Source of the DNA: Galerina marginata
Lineage: Eukaryota; Basidiomycota; Agaricomycetes; Agaricales; Galerinaceae
Direction: 5' to 3'
DNA length: 64,000 bases
Assembly: GCA_023014335.1 (NCBI GenBank)
Contig: JAECYW010000014.1
Span: forward strand, 434,001 to 498,000
In this document: positions 23,701 to 36,351 of the stretch, piece by piece
How the letters are laid out: each line of letters begins with the position of its first letter
How positions within the stretch are numbered: position 1 is the first letter of the stretch
The notes under the pieces: generated by a model
Database searches by the model: none
Seen by the model: the letters and a program-made list of their open reading frames with translations, nothing else
Told to the model about the DNA's origin: nothing
Position numbers and translations under genes: made by a program

Positions 23701-24658
23701 AGCAGCGTTGGAGGCGGAAGCGCAGCAACTTCTCCAGAAGATCGAGAATGAGAAAAGGCATTTCCACGAAACTGTGACTTCAGCCCGGCAGGGACTTGAT
23801 CGTTGGGCGCAACAAAAAAAAATCGATCATTCGGAGAAGCAGCGACTTATGTCATCCCTCGCGTGGGTGGTTGAAGAGAACATCAGGCTCAACCCAGGGT
23901 CTATTCCACAAGATGCTGCAAATACTTTTAAGCGCGAATTGCAGGAGCTCAAAGAGGCCCAAGCGCATTTTGAAGATGTCAAAGGAACGACCCCACCAGA
24001 AATTGAAATTATAGACAGATCCACCGTGATTCCCATCCGGAGAATCTTTGAATTTGGGCGCAGTGTCGCACAGGTAACGATCCCAGTAGTGCGCGACGAG
24101 TTCAAAGATGCAGAGATTCGGTATCTTCGGGCCCAAGTACGGGTAACCGAGCTTGTGATGAATCTCGTGCCGAATGACTTGAGTGACGCCCTTGACCCCT
24201 ACTTGAGGACGCTACACCAGAAGCTCTTCACTGAGCAACGTAATGGCCCGCTCGAGGATCTCTTCGAGGAAATTGGCGACTTCTTGGAGGACATCCTATC
24301 GGCCATTGCGGACCTTATGCTTAGCATTATCGACGAGGTCGGAGGCCTGCTTTTCGACGTCGCTCACGGCGTGGTCCAGCGCACCAACGACGGAATTCAG
24401 GCCACCCTCAGGTTCGCGAATGGCGCCCTCACCACTTTGCTCAGCCTACTGGAAATCCGTAGCATCCACATGAAAGGTGCCCTCGGCGGCGGCTCGGATG
24501 GCTTGTCGTTCGAGGCCAGTATTGCAGGCTTCCTGAGGGGCAAACACTTCCAGTTCTCCGTGAGCTTCCACGTCAAAAATTTCTGGTCTTTCATACAAGC
24601 GGTGTTTACATGGCAAGTCAAATTCCCAGTCTTTCTTGCAGTTCACAGTTCATTCTGA
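20716..24658 (+). CDS. Giant beta-rich modular protein of unknown function
   Basis: ATG 20716 (MALDPLQPEEDGATLDW) opens a frame of about 1200 codons in seven exons, with introns near 21004-21053, 21540-21598, 22347-22401, 22899-22958, 23050-23104 and 23204-23260. The first ~870 residues repeat a loose module of beta strands. The sequence pattern is PALHLxCGxS, then a W-x(2)-xFG motif (DWKDAFGIPKLTV; MWENPFGLSHQLKIGN), then GxFGIAGE-type strands. A long charged coiled coil follows (SLARVRQQVSDKIREAAAAL; EAEAQQLLQKIENEKRHFHE), then amphipathic helices (GPLEDLFEEIGDFLEDILSA) and a final beta segment (GALGGGSDGLSFEASIAGFL). There is no signal peptide or obvious membrane segment. I do not recognise the family. 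The stop at 24658 could be bypassed by an alternative intron near 24617-24670. Confidence 0.7.
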
Positions 24659-25470
24659 AAATTTTCTAGGTTGTTGGATTATTTGAAGAAACATGTCTTT
24701 TGACGTATTGGATCACCCCCGTCATTTCATCCAACGTCAGGGTACTCAGTACTACTTACCAATATGAGAACGCCTAGAAACCGTATGACGAACTAATAAA
24801 GTCCATATGTTTTTGGTCAATTATGGTAAATTTGTTATCACTTTGAGAACGCTCCCGACACCAGTAGCTTCTGATTGATTTCCGGAAGGCATCTTTAGTA
24901 TTTAAGTGAATTTAGTTGAAAGAAAGGTCGTGTTCTAGCCCCAAAATGTGTTATGGCAATGCGATATGACGTCGGTTGGACGTCGGTTTAGTGGGGAAAC
25001 GAGGGCGAACTTTCAACGGGAAGAGAACCCGCCTCAAATCATGGTGCAGATTCGGGACAGGCTTTTTTTGTTTCTTCCTGCAACCTTTTTTTGGCATGGA
25101 ATCATTCCAGGAATGGTGTGAGTATCCCGTGATCGCGTATCCCAGTTGGGCAATGGGAATCGGGATGCGCCTCGGCCCTCGAAGGTCATCCGAACAGTAT
25201 ACCGAACGACGCGATATCAAGATTCAACCAACAGCTACTGACCGAGTCTTATACCGACAGAATGCGACTCAAAGCATACGTGGAACTCGGAAAGGTTGCT
25301 GCGGTAAAAAAAAGTCCGACCCGAGTCATTGGATATCAGCAAGTACAAACGCCCAGCGAAAGGTAAACATCTATTGCTCGGGAGTCGGGACGCCTCGGAC
25401 AAGCTGAGCATATGCGCATTGCCAGACGGTGAGTCAGAAAGTCAGAGCGCCCCGACCTCCAACGATAACG
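24659..25470. other. Intergenic region without a supported gene
   Basis: Only short low-quality frames were found. It includes two copies of gacgtcggttggacgtcggt-like sequence near 24967-24988. Confidence 0.4.
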
Positions 25471-25480
25471 ATACATAAAA
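25471..25480 (+). promoter_or_regulatory. Possible TATA-like element of the carboxylesterase gene
   Basis: The sequence atacataaaa lies about 46 bp before ATG 25526. This is a weak positional inference only. Confidence 0.3.
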
Positions 25481-25525
25481 GGAGGATGGGTTGGTGATGA
25501 TGAATTCCTAACTGCCCAGGCCGAC

Positions 25526-27803
<2,278 letters not shown>

Positions 27804-28146
27804 AGGAGAGGATTACGAATGTGGAACTTTTTCTTTACACGCTAACTAATATGTAAGATGTCCATACTATGAACTTTGAACAGTGTTAGGTAACGTTCAA
27901 CTTGAATAAAAACCCCACTCATCTGTAAACAAAATACGAACTTAACGTAAAGATTCGGGTTGTCGAAGGGCCTGAGGAAGAGTGCTAAAAATCCCTTGCT
28001 TAAAATACCTCGAGGAAGTCCGAACGGTTGTCGATTATTTCACAATGGAGGGATCGAGAGCTGGAACATAGCAAACAGAAGCCTGTCCTTATCGCATGAA
28101 TGTTTATTTTCTACTATATACAAACGACTAATTTATACCGACACAG

Positions 28147-28212
28147 GTTTCATTCGACGCAGAATTATCGATGATGTCTTGCGATAAAGCTGTGCAACCA
28201 GTACTGTTAGAA
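28147..28212 (+). pseudogene. Decayed copy of the last Costars exon
   Basis: Bases 28147-28212 align without gaps to the final Costars exon at 10768-10833, matching 50 of 66 positions by eye. The translation VSFDAELSMMSCDK...LLE parallels VSFDAELLMMPRDK. The upstream intron end (cgactaattta ... cacag) also resembles the real gene's intron. The stop codon is lost and no intact upstream exons are visible. Confidence 0.7.
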
Positions 28213-28532
28213 CGATTCCTATATACCCCCGAGCTTTAGATTCCACTGGAAGATAGATAGATAGATATACATGTTTCGCAAGATCATTATAGTACTGTTA
28301 TCAGCCTGAGGCCAGGGATGCAAATTGAGTGTTGCGACGACATTCTCAAGATATATGAAGGACATGGAGTCAAGATCCACTTTGTCCGTTCAATAGGAAA
28401 CCCAAGTGATATTGTCAACGGATCCATGAAACCTGGAATTGGTGGTTTGATGTCCAATAAACAAAGCTTGTCGCTCTGACCTTCGTGAGCCGGCAGAAGA
28501 TGAGTACAAGTTCCAGTCTCCCAAAGGCAGGC
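28213..28532. other. Intergenic region
   Basis: It contains a short gata tandem run (agatagatagatagata, near 28252-28268). No gene was seen. Confidence 0.4.
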
Positions 28533-29695
28533 TTATCGCTCCATTGCAGCATCCTGCTCTTCCATCAGTACTCCCCAGTCCGGAAGGTCAAATATTCCCG
28601 GAAGGGCCTCCCAGATGGCATTTCGCTGGTCGCGGTGGACCTTGTTGCAGACGGTGAGACACAGCTCACACATCTGACTGATATCGTCACCAAGCCAGTC
28701 ATTCTCGTCCCAAATATCCAATGGCCTTTGCATCGTCCATCCGAGGGCCTTTTCTTGGAGCGCCCTCCTGATTTCCAAACAAGTTTTGCTGTGTTCGCAC
28801 CCGTGTCCTTCAAGTGACTGGACGAGGAGAAAGGCTAGCACCTTCGGTGTAGTGACCACTTGGTTCATAAACCCAACAAGGATGGTTGACTTGAGCTCCT
28901 GATCGAAGGTTCCGTCCTCCCACATGGGATTCCAGAGCAAGCCCTTGAGGTCATATTGACAGCATTCATAAAATGCCGATGGGAGAATCCAGGGAGCACT
29001 GCACTCCTTCGCCACCTGAATAACCATGAGCGTGTCCTGTAGAGTTGAAGAGACCGGGTTTCCATAGTCCCTATGGATGGGAAACGTCGAATTTTGGTCG
29101 CGAGTGTCCCAGGCACCAATACGGACAGGGTATGCTAGAGCAAGATGGACGAGGGCCCTTCGACGCAGAAAGTGGACATCATATCTGGTGGCTAGCTTCA
29201 GAACAGCAAGGATGATCTTCAGTGACGTTTGGGTGGGCGGGGGTTCAAAAAATCTAACGCAAAGAAAAAAGTTAGTTAAAACTGCGCAATCCACCTGAAA
29301 AAAAATACCAACTCAGCATCATATAAAGCCCTCAGAAAAAACTCTCCTTCCTCCTCGGTTATGTCTATAAGTTTGATGAGAGGCAGAGGAGCACTGGTAT
29401 ATAGGCCTCTTTCGAAGTCAGTAGACACCAGATTCGGCTCGTCCAGAAATTGCCGAAATACAGAGGACTTTCTCGACAGCGGGCTGTGAGGAAGGAAAGA
29501 TAGTAAATTTCCGGTTTGGAATACTACGAGACAGTCAGAGTCCATCCAGAGGCTGATACTCTTAGAAATGCTTGTCATTTCCTGTGAATTGAAGTCAAAA
29601 TGGTCAGCTGAAACAACGGTCCTGGTCGTCAAAGCCATCGGAATCGGGCTTTGTGAATCAGAACTGTGAAGACAATTTGTATCTGGATAAGCCAT
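28533..29695 (-). CDS. BTB/POZ domain protein
   Basis: The start is ATG at complement 29695 (MAYPDTNCLHSS), two codons inside a slightly longer frame. One intron near 29257-29308 joins ALYDAEL to FFEPPPTQ. The N-terminal half shows the BTB pattern of Agaricomycete families: ISLWMDSDCLVVFQTG (strand-turn-strand with D-C-L-V-V-F), then FLPHSPLSRKSSVFRQFLDE, then LPLIKLIDITEEEGEFFLRA. The C-terminal half is helical (LAVLKLATRYDVHFLRRRAL; WILPSAFYECCQYDL; NKVHRDQRNAIWEALPGIFD). Such proteins occur in large lineage-specific expansions in mushrooms and may act as Cullin-3 adaptors or dimerisation proteins, but no substrate can be inferred. Confidence 0.8.
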
Positions 29696-30100
29696 TTTCA
29701 AAACGAACCGTGGATCTGAAAAAGAGATATAATTCAGTATGTGGGACTGGAAAGAGACCCATCACGCGAAGTTCGAGTTTTATACCATTGAGAGTTTGAA
29801 CTCCGCGGCGTAGACTCGCGTCGTTCCCAACTGCAGACTACACTAATACTACATACCAAGACTCGCATAGACCAAACTACACAGAATTTACAGAATTAGA
29901 TAGGTTGGCGAGCAGAATGACTGTTTTTCGTTAGAATTAATACAACAATACCCGACTAACTTCAGATGAAAGCGTATGATACGTTATACAGAAGGGCGAA
30001 GGAAAACAGAATAAGTATCACTAAAGAAGAGTATATAATTCTTTTAGAGACGCAAGCATGCCAATACAGCGTCCATCGTGCACTGTAATAATATCAATAA
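29696..30100. other. Intergenic region
   Basis: It lies between the 5-prime end of the BTB gene and the 3-prime end of the RRM gene. No gene was seen; it contains the BTB promoter and the RRM 3-prime UTR. Confidence 0.4.
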
Positions 30101-32110
30101 TCACCGGGCGTAGGGATGGAAATTGTGCTGGCCGCGCTGACTCCTCTGGGGCCCAACGCCCGCAGCACCCATAGCCCCAGCTGGACCACCAGGCCCGCCT
30201 CTCGGTCCTCGGGGAATGTTGGGGTTCATCCCACCCATCATACCCTGTGCACCACGGCCCATCCCGCCCATACCAGGTCCAGCACCGCCCATCCCGCCCA
30301 TGCCCATGCCCATACCCATACCAGGCCGCATGGCTCCGGGGAAGCCGCCAGCACCCCCCATGCCCGCCATCATGGGATTCATGCCCCCGCCCATACCACC
30401 CATCATGGCGGGGTTCATACCCCCGGCACCCGACATCTGGAACATGCGCGTGTAAAGCGCAGCGAGGGCTTGAGGGTCGAACGGCGTGTTACCAGCGGCA
30501 CCAACGTTCGCGCCGACAGCGCCGCCGAAGTTGGCCTGCTGGGGGTTGAAGCGTGCTGCTGCTCCTCCGCCGACTGGGGCTGGGGTGAAGTCAGTGCCTG
30601 CAGCGGCAGCGGCAGCGTCCTCGTGAGGGAAGTTGTCGCGTTGATACCGAGGTTGTGCCAGCTTTACGTCAATCTGAAAGGAAAGAAACGAGATCGGCGG
30701 TGAGAGTTGGGTTTTAAATAGGGAGAACTATGAGGGCTTACAAGTTTACCGTCAATTTCTAGGTTACCGAAACCAAGGAAGGGCTGAACGTTGGTGTCTT
30801 CGAAAGATACAAATCCAAATCCTTTACTGCGACCAGTCTCGCGGTCAAGCATAACAGTCGAATCAATAACTTTGCCGAACTGAGAGAAGAACTCGCGCAT
30901 GGACTCGGAGGTGACACTCCCAGCGAGACCTCCGATAAAAAGCTTAGTCGCTCTCTGGTGCTCTTGTCTAGGAATAGCACGTTTAGGATCAATCTTCAAA
31001 AGGAAAGTCAGAACCAAAGGCTTTATTCCAATTTCTTATGCTACTTACAATTTTACCATCCAGATAGTGTTCGCGGACCATGACAGCATTCACGCTGGCT
31101 GGTTCCTCAAACGTCAAGAATGCAAAACACCTCGAACGACCAGCAGCGTCTCGCATGATAGTACATGCGTCTACTTTCCCGAACTGGGTAAAATATTCTC
31201 GGAGAGATTCTACAAGATATGTAAAGTTTAGTACTGAAGATGTAACGACTAATAACAAAAATGTATATACCGTCCGTGGTGTCCCAATTTAGACCTCCAA
31301 TAAACATTTTCCTATAGAATATGCGACATTCGTAGGTAGAGAGGATTGCAGAGTTGAGGGCAGAGTTGAGGGAGGATTTGAGGAGATGTACGGAAAGCGA
31401 CAGATATAAAAAAAGCAAGTGTGCTATTAGTATGGGTAGGCTAAACAGAATGCGTTATGACAAGGGAAAGAGAAGAGAAAGACTCTACTGTGGGACCTGA
31501 CAAGGACGTGTTGATAGCTTAGCCTAGACCTAGCAACGAGGTGCACATACGCTAGAGCTAGCTTAGACGAGCGACTGACTACGCGAGAGTCTTCTAGGAC
31601 TATACAGGCAGCACAACGGCCCACAGGAGTTTCCCCTGGAGGGGATAATGTTCAGTCATCAATTGGCGAAATTTTCTTACCCTTCGTCCTTCATTTCTGA
31701 AGGTCGGATCGACCGTTCACCAGTGGCAATGTTCTGGAAGCCGCCGTCCGTGCGCGGTGTTGGAACCTCGCGATATTCATTTGGCTGCGGTTGCTCGTAT
31801 GTCGGTATTTGCTGGGGCGCTGGTTGAGTGTAGGTTACTTGTGCGACGCCATTTGTAGGTGGTGCTTGAGGAATGGTGCCATTTGTGTAAGGCTTTTCGG
31901 CGGCCGGCTTAACCGATACTTCAGGTGATTCCGCTTTCACAGGCGTTTCTGTCGCAGCTTCCTCTGCTGGAGGATTCGCGTCGATTTCTTCTTGAGGCTG
32001 TTCGTTGTCTGCCTCATCGTTTCCGTAGAGGTCTAAAAGAGGATTTAGTCGGTATAAGCAACATCAAGAAAGAACTCACCGCCATAGAGGTCAGCGTCGA
32101 GGTCGGACAT
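30101..32110 (-). CDS. Hrp1/Nab4-like hnRNP with two RRMs
   Basis: The start is ATG at complement 32110 (MSDLDADLYG). The N-terminal ~110 residues are Pro/Glu/Gln-rich and disordered. RRM1 begins KMFIGGLNWDTTD (RNP2) and has RCFAFLTF (RNP1). A short linker, DPKRAIPRQEHQ, precedes RRM2, which has KLFIGGLAG and SKGFGFVSFED. The tail is extremely Gly/Met/Pro-rich (GMGMGMGMGGMGG, RGPRGGPGGP) and ends HNFHPYAR. This is the architecture of yeast Hrp1, which binds UA-rich enhancer elements in pre-mRNA 3-prime processing and shuttles with mRNA; Musashi/DAZAP-type proteins share the same RRM pair. The intron before RRM1 is 369 bp (31312-31680), far longer than its neighbours. The gene is divergent from pdxT with 361 bp between starts. 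Confidence 0.88.
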
Positions 32111-32471
32111 GATGGTGGAAGAAGAAAGAGGTGTATTTTCGGGGGCAGTCACGGCGAGTCACACAAAGTGCGACTGAAACGCAAAAAACGAAATCACAAG
32201 ATCGTTCGCGCGCTCGGACCACTCTTCGGCCTCGCCCACTTTCTTCCGCTGCGGACGATATCTGGGCAATATTTTCAATGAATACGATGGCTTTTGTTCT
32301 TGACCAGCGATTGTTCTTGCTCCTGCTGGCAAGGTCTGAGATTCCCAAGCCCTTTTCTTATCTCATAGGACTATCGGATCTCGAACCTCTGACTCGGAAC
32401 CAAAGTTTTCCAACGGTTTTTTTGACGACGAGATCGTCTAATCGCGATTTCGACTAGAAGATACCATAGTC
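32111..32471. promoter_or_regulatory. Divergent promoter region, Hrp1-like / PdxT
   Basis: 361 bp separate the two ATGs. I see no strong TATA box, as is usual for housekeeping genes. Confidence 0.45.
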
Positions 32472-33400
32472 ATGACAAGGAACGGTATGGAGATAACCAC
32501 CGTAATTGGTATACTTGGTGAGCATATATGCTGCGATGTCCTGCACAAGAACTAAAAGATTTCTTAGCATTGCAGGGTGCTTTTGCAGAACACCAATCTG
32601 CTCTAGAGAGGTTACCATTCCGTATAAAACTAGAAGTTATACTCGTAAAAACGCCCGAGGACCTCCAGAGATGTGACGCGTTGATCATACCCGGTGGAGG
32701 TGAATCCATGATTCCGTCAAAATAGTTAAAATATTATTGACCTTATCATAGAAAGTACCACCATCGCACTGCTCGCACGACTCTCTGGTGTCTTGGACCC
32801 TCTGAAAGAATTTGTGAAGACGAAGCCTGTGTGGGGTACGTGTGCGGGAGCCATTCTACTCTCTCAAGCCGTCGAAAATGCGAAGAAGGGCGGCCAGGAA
32901 TTGCTTGGTGCAATGTCGATAACGATTGCTCGGAATGGATGGGGCTCACAGGTAAGCTCGTTTCCTCGCTGTCTCTATTTGTCGGAAACAAAAATTTCTT
33001 CCTCCAGGTGGAATCTTTCGAAGCTGCATTAGAAGTTGAGGGCCTTCAAAACCCGGAAGTACCGTTCACTGGCATTTTTATTCGCGCTCCGGTATGTCTG
33101 GAGATTGCTATCTCCTTGGTTTTATCCCTCTAAAAATAATCTTCCTTCCAGGTTGTCCTAAAATTAACTCCTTCACCGGGTGACCCCCCAATTAACGTCA
33201 TCGCCAAACTCTCCCCGAACCTCTTGCCACCATCGCTGGCATCCGCAGGCCACTCTGACGAACCCAAAATCTTCGTCGCATTGAGACAAGGCCTACATTT
33301 CCTAACCACATTTCATCCAGAGCTTACAGACGATAACCGATTCCACGAATATTTCGTCAGAGAATGTGTATTTCCGTTGGAGAGGCGACCAGCCGCGTAG
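32472..33400 (+). CDS. pdxT/SNO: Pyridoxal 5-phosphate synthase glutaminase subunit (PdxT/SNO)
   Basis: In-frame ATGs at 32472 and 32487 are both possible starts. The protein runs [26 protein letters not shown] (an intron at 32700-32751 splits the Glu codon), VWGTCAGA (nucleophile Cys), [22 protein letters not shown] and [13 protein letters not shown] (His-Glu of the triad), ending about 270 residues in. This is the class-I glutamine amidotransferase that frees ammonia from glutamine for the PdxS/SNZ synthase in the DXP-independent vitamin B6 pathway. It acts as a cytosolic PdxS-PdxT complex; no PdxS gene is in the window. All catalytic residues are present and four small introns splice cleanly. 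Confidence 0.93.
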
Positions 33401-33821
33401 CTAGGCGCAGCTGTCCAGTCATAGATTTTTTTTGTGTTCGCGTGTACAACTGGAGATAGAAGGAGCGCTATACCTGGAAAGAGACACCTGCCACGCAGGT
33501 ACGCAGCGTGCCGCATGTAGATTGTAAGATAACCATGCCAAACAACCCACTTATTCCTATTTACTCTTAGATGTACCCATGTTATCTCTCCAATAATTTC
33601 GTCCTTCTCGAACTACATATAATTTGGGGCACTTGACACCACTTAACCCAGACTTGACCATGGATTTACATCCTGAATTTCGGGGCTTTCTAAAAATAGT
33701 CTCCGGCACCGCTTATCAACATCGCATCCATATGGGCTATAATAATTCTCAACTGGCGGCGTATGTTCGCAGGTGTTCGCTGGAAGACGTCGCATGATGG
33801 AGTGGCTCTCGACCTTGTGCA
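33401..33821. other. Intergenic region
   Basis: It lies between pdxT and the S10 carboxypeptidase gene. No gene was seen; it includes the pdxT 3-prime UTR. Confidence 0.4.
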
Positions 33822-33830
33822 TATATATAA
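33822..33830 (+). promoter_or_regulatory. TATA box candidate of the S10 carboxypeptidase gene
   Basis: The sequence TATATATAA lies 76 bp before ATG 33906, a suitable distance for a TATA element with a short 5-prime UTR. Confidence 0.5.
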
Positions 33831-33905
33831 TATGCCAGTTCACAGCTTTTACGCGTCTCTTGTCCTCCTTCCTTGCTGGCACTCCTCGTTTAACAATTAT
33901 CCAGG

Positions 33906-36244
33906 ATGTTCACAGTTCGAGGGATAGTAGCTGCTCTAGCAGCGACGGCCACTCTCTTTTCCGCTCCTGCTAATGGCCGCCAGATGCGGAAAAAGGAGCT
34001 CCATGCTCGCCAGTTGGAAGCGGCCAAACGATGGCAGTCTACGGCTAATGTACGACGCGAAGCGGTCAAAAATATCACCTTTTCCAACCCCAAGGCTTCC
34101 CGTATGGTCGAATTATCGAAACCCGATGGCTAGCCTCGCTGATAACCCTCTCCTCACCCAGAGTTCTTCGTCAATGGGTCAAGCATCCCTGAAGTGGACT
34201 TCGACGTGGGCCCCAGCTGGTCCGGGCTATTGCCGATCAGTGGTAACAAAAACGAGACCAGAGAGGTATGTGCATTCCAAACAGCCCCGTGTCTTCCCTC
34301 CGACTCAACGCGCGCTTCTTCAAGCTCTTCTTCTGGTTCTTCCCGCCCGGTCCGCAGGGTTCTACAGACGACTTGATTTTCTGGTGAGAACAAATGCTGG
34401 AAGGAATGTAACGTGGTTAATTAACCTACCGGGGTTCTTCTATAAATAGGACGAACGGCGGTCCCGGATGTTCCTCTTTGGAAGGCTTCCTGCAGGAAAA
34501 TGGGGTACGTTCGCCGTTTCCTTCCACGTCACACTCTCAGCTGATTTTGCTTCTCGTCCGAATAGCCTTTCTCATGGGGAGTGGGACAGGCAAAGCCGAC
34601 ACCCAATGAGTTCAGCTGGACCAACCTGTCAAGCGTGTTATGGGTGGAGCAGCCTGTCGGCACTGGTTTCTCCAAAGGAACGCCGAACATCCAAGTACGC
34701 GTTTAGCTCAACTTCCAAAAATTTAGTATTGATTGGATGTAATCGAGTAGAATGAAGACGATCTCGCTGCTCAGTTATTCGGATTTTTGCAACAGTTCCT
34801 AGTCGTCTTCCCTGAGATGAAGAATAAAAAGCTTTATCTTACTGGTGAAAGTGTAAGCAAACTATGAATACCATTAAACTTTGCTAACGAGAATCTGTAG
34901 TACGCAGGGACATACTTACCCTGTGAGTTGCTCCTGCCTATTACATTGTGAATCTTACTGAATATCTCCACAAGATATTGCAAACTATATACATACACAC
35001 TCATCATCATTGGCTCTTAATCTCCAAGGAATGTGGATTTCCGACCGTACGCCACCCTTTTCCAACCCATTATCTTCGTCTTAAATTTATTTTTAATTTA
35101 TCTAGCATCGATATCGTGGAATGTAGTTCAAGAGGAGATTCCGGCTGTCAGTTTTGTTCACAAATACGAAAATGTCTTCTCCTTCAAGTAAGTGTATCAA
35201 CCCTTTTGTCTAGTTATAAACATGGTGCTAATTAGCGAATAGCCAATCGTTTATGGCGCAGCTCGATCAACAAGCCGCATTATGCAACTACACGGGCTAC
35301 ATGGAGAAGTTTGTGACGTTCCCACCCAAAGGACTCCTCCCCCTCCCTGGAAAGTCGACATTCGCCGCCAGAGGGTGCGACTTGTGGGACACAATCTTCG
35401 ACGCCGCGCTTCTCGTTAACCCAGCTTTCAACATCTACCGCATTTTCGATACATACCCGGTCCTCTGGGACGTGCTTGGCTTCCCGTGCGTTTGACATTC
35501 AGTTTTTTGCCCATCGAGACTGATAAGAGATCTCTGTTCAGTGGTTCGTTCCCTCAAGTGCAGACACCGCTCTACTTCAACAGGACCGACGTTAAGAAGG
35601 CTATCCACGCTCCTCTCGACGTCAACTGGGAAGAGTGTTCAGAAATTGACGTCTTCCCCAAAGGAGACGCCAGTTTACCTCCAGCGTTTACCGTCTTGCC
35701 CAACGTTATCGAGAAGAACAACAGAACTGTGATCGTGCATGGTCTAGCTGATTTTATTCTCATAGCTGATGGGTGGGCTTTGCAGTCGTTTTCATTGATT
35801 TTTTACTGTGCTAAATCATAATCTTGAAACAGGACGAGAATCGCTATCCAGAAGTGAGGACACCTCCCCTTTTATTTTTGAATTGTTTATTGATGAATTG
35901 TTTTTGAAACAGCATGACCTGGAACGGCAAACAAGGTTTCCAAACCCCAATCGCAAACGACAGCTTCTTGGTAGACGGCGTCGGTGCATTGGGAACCTCA
36001 CACAGTGAGCGTGGATTAACTTACTTTGAGGTCGAACTCAGTGGCCATATGTACGCTTCCTTCATTTCTTGCTTCGTAAGGTTACTAATTGTAACGATTG
36101 TCGATACAGGGTCCCACAATTTTCGCCAGTGGTGGGTTTCCTCAGTTCCGTGAATTGGTGGTCTTGACTGATTCGATTATCTTGTTCTCCTAGGCTGCTT
36201 TCCAGATAATGCAGTATCTGATGGGCTTCAGGGCAAACCCTTGA
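33906..36244 (+). CDS. Secreted serine carboxypeptidase (family S10)
   Basis: ATG 33906 starts a signal peptide ([20 protein letters not shown]). S10 blocks follow across about ten introns: [68 protein letters not shown] (catalytic Ser), [20 protein letters not shown] (catalytic Asp) and VELSGHMVPQFSP (catalytic His), ending MGFRANP. The triad is intact. These enzymes remove C-terminal residues at acid pH and work with endoproteases in extracellular protein digestion or in the vacuole. Several NxS/T sites fit a secreted glycoprotein. The gene converges on the GH85 gene, with about 107 bp between the stop codons. Confidence 0.9.
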
Positions 36245-36351
36245 AATGGGATGGTATAAGCGCATGGGCTACAATCACTATCATGTACATTATAAAAATA
36301 ATCGGACAGATCCGCCTGTTAGAACAAGCATCGCATGTGAGGCTGCTACCA

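Noticed and set aside
24976..25407. 143-codon plus-strand frame before the esterase gene
   Set aside because: Its composition looks random, and there are no splice or family signals.
30116..30703. 195-codon plus-strand frame opposite the RRM gene
   Set aside because: It is an artefact of the Gly/Met/Pro-rich tail encoded on the minus strand.
31312..31680. Box C/D snoRNA inside the long intron
   Set aside because: A TTGATGA-like box C occurs on the minus strand, but no box D or terminal stem at a suitable distance was found.
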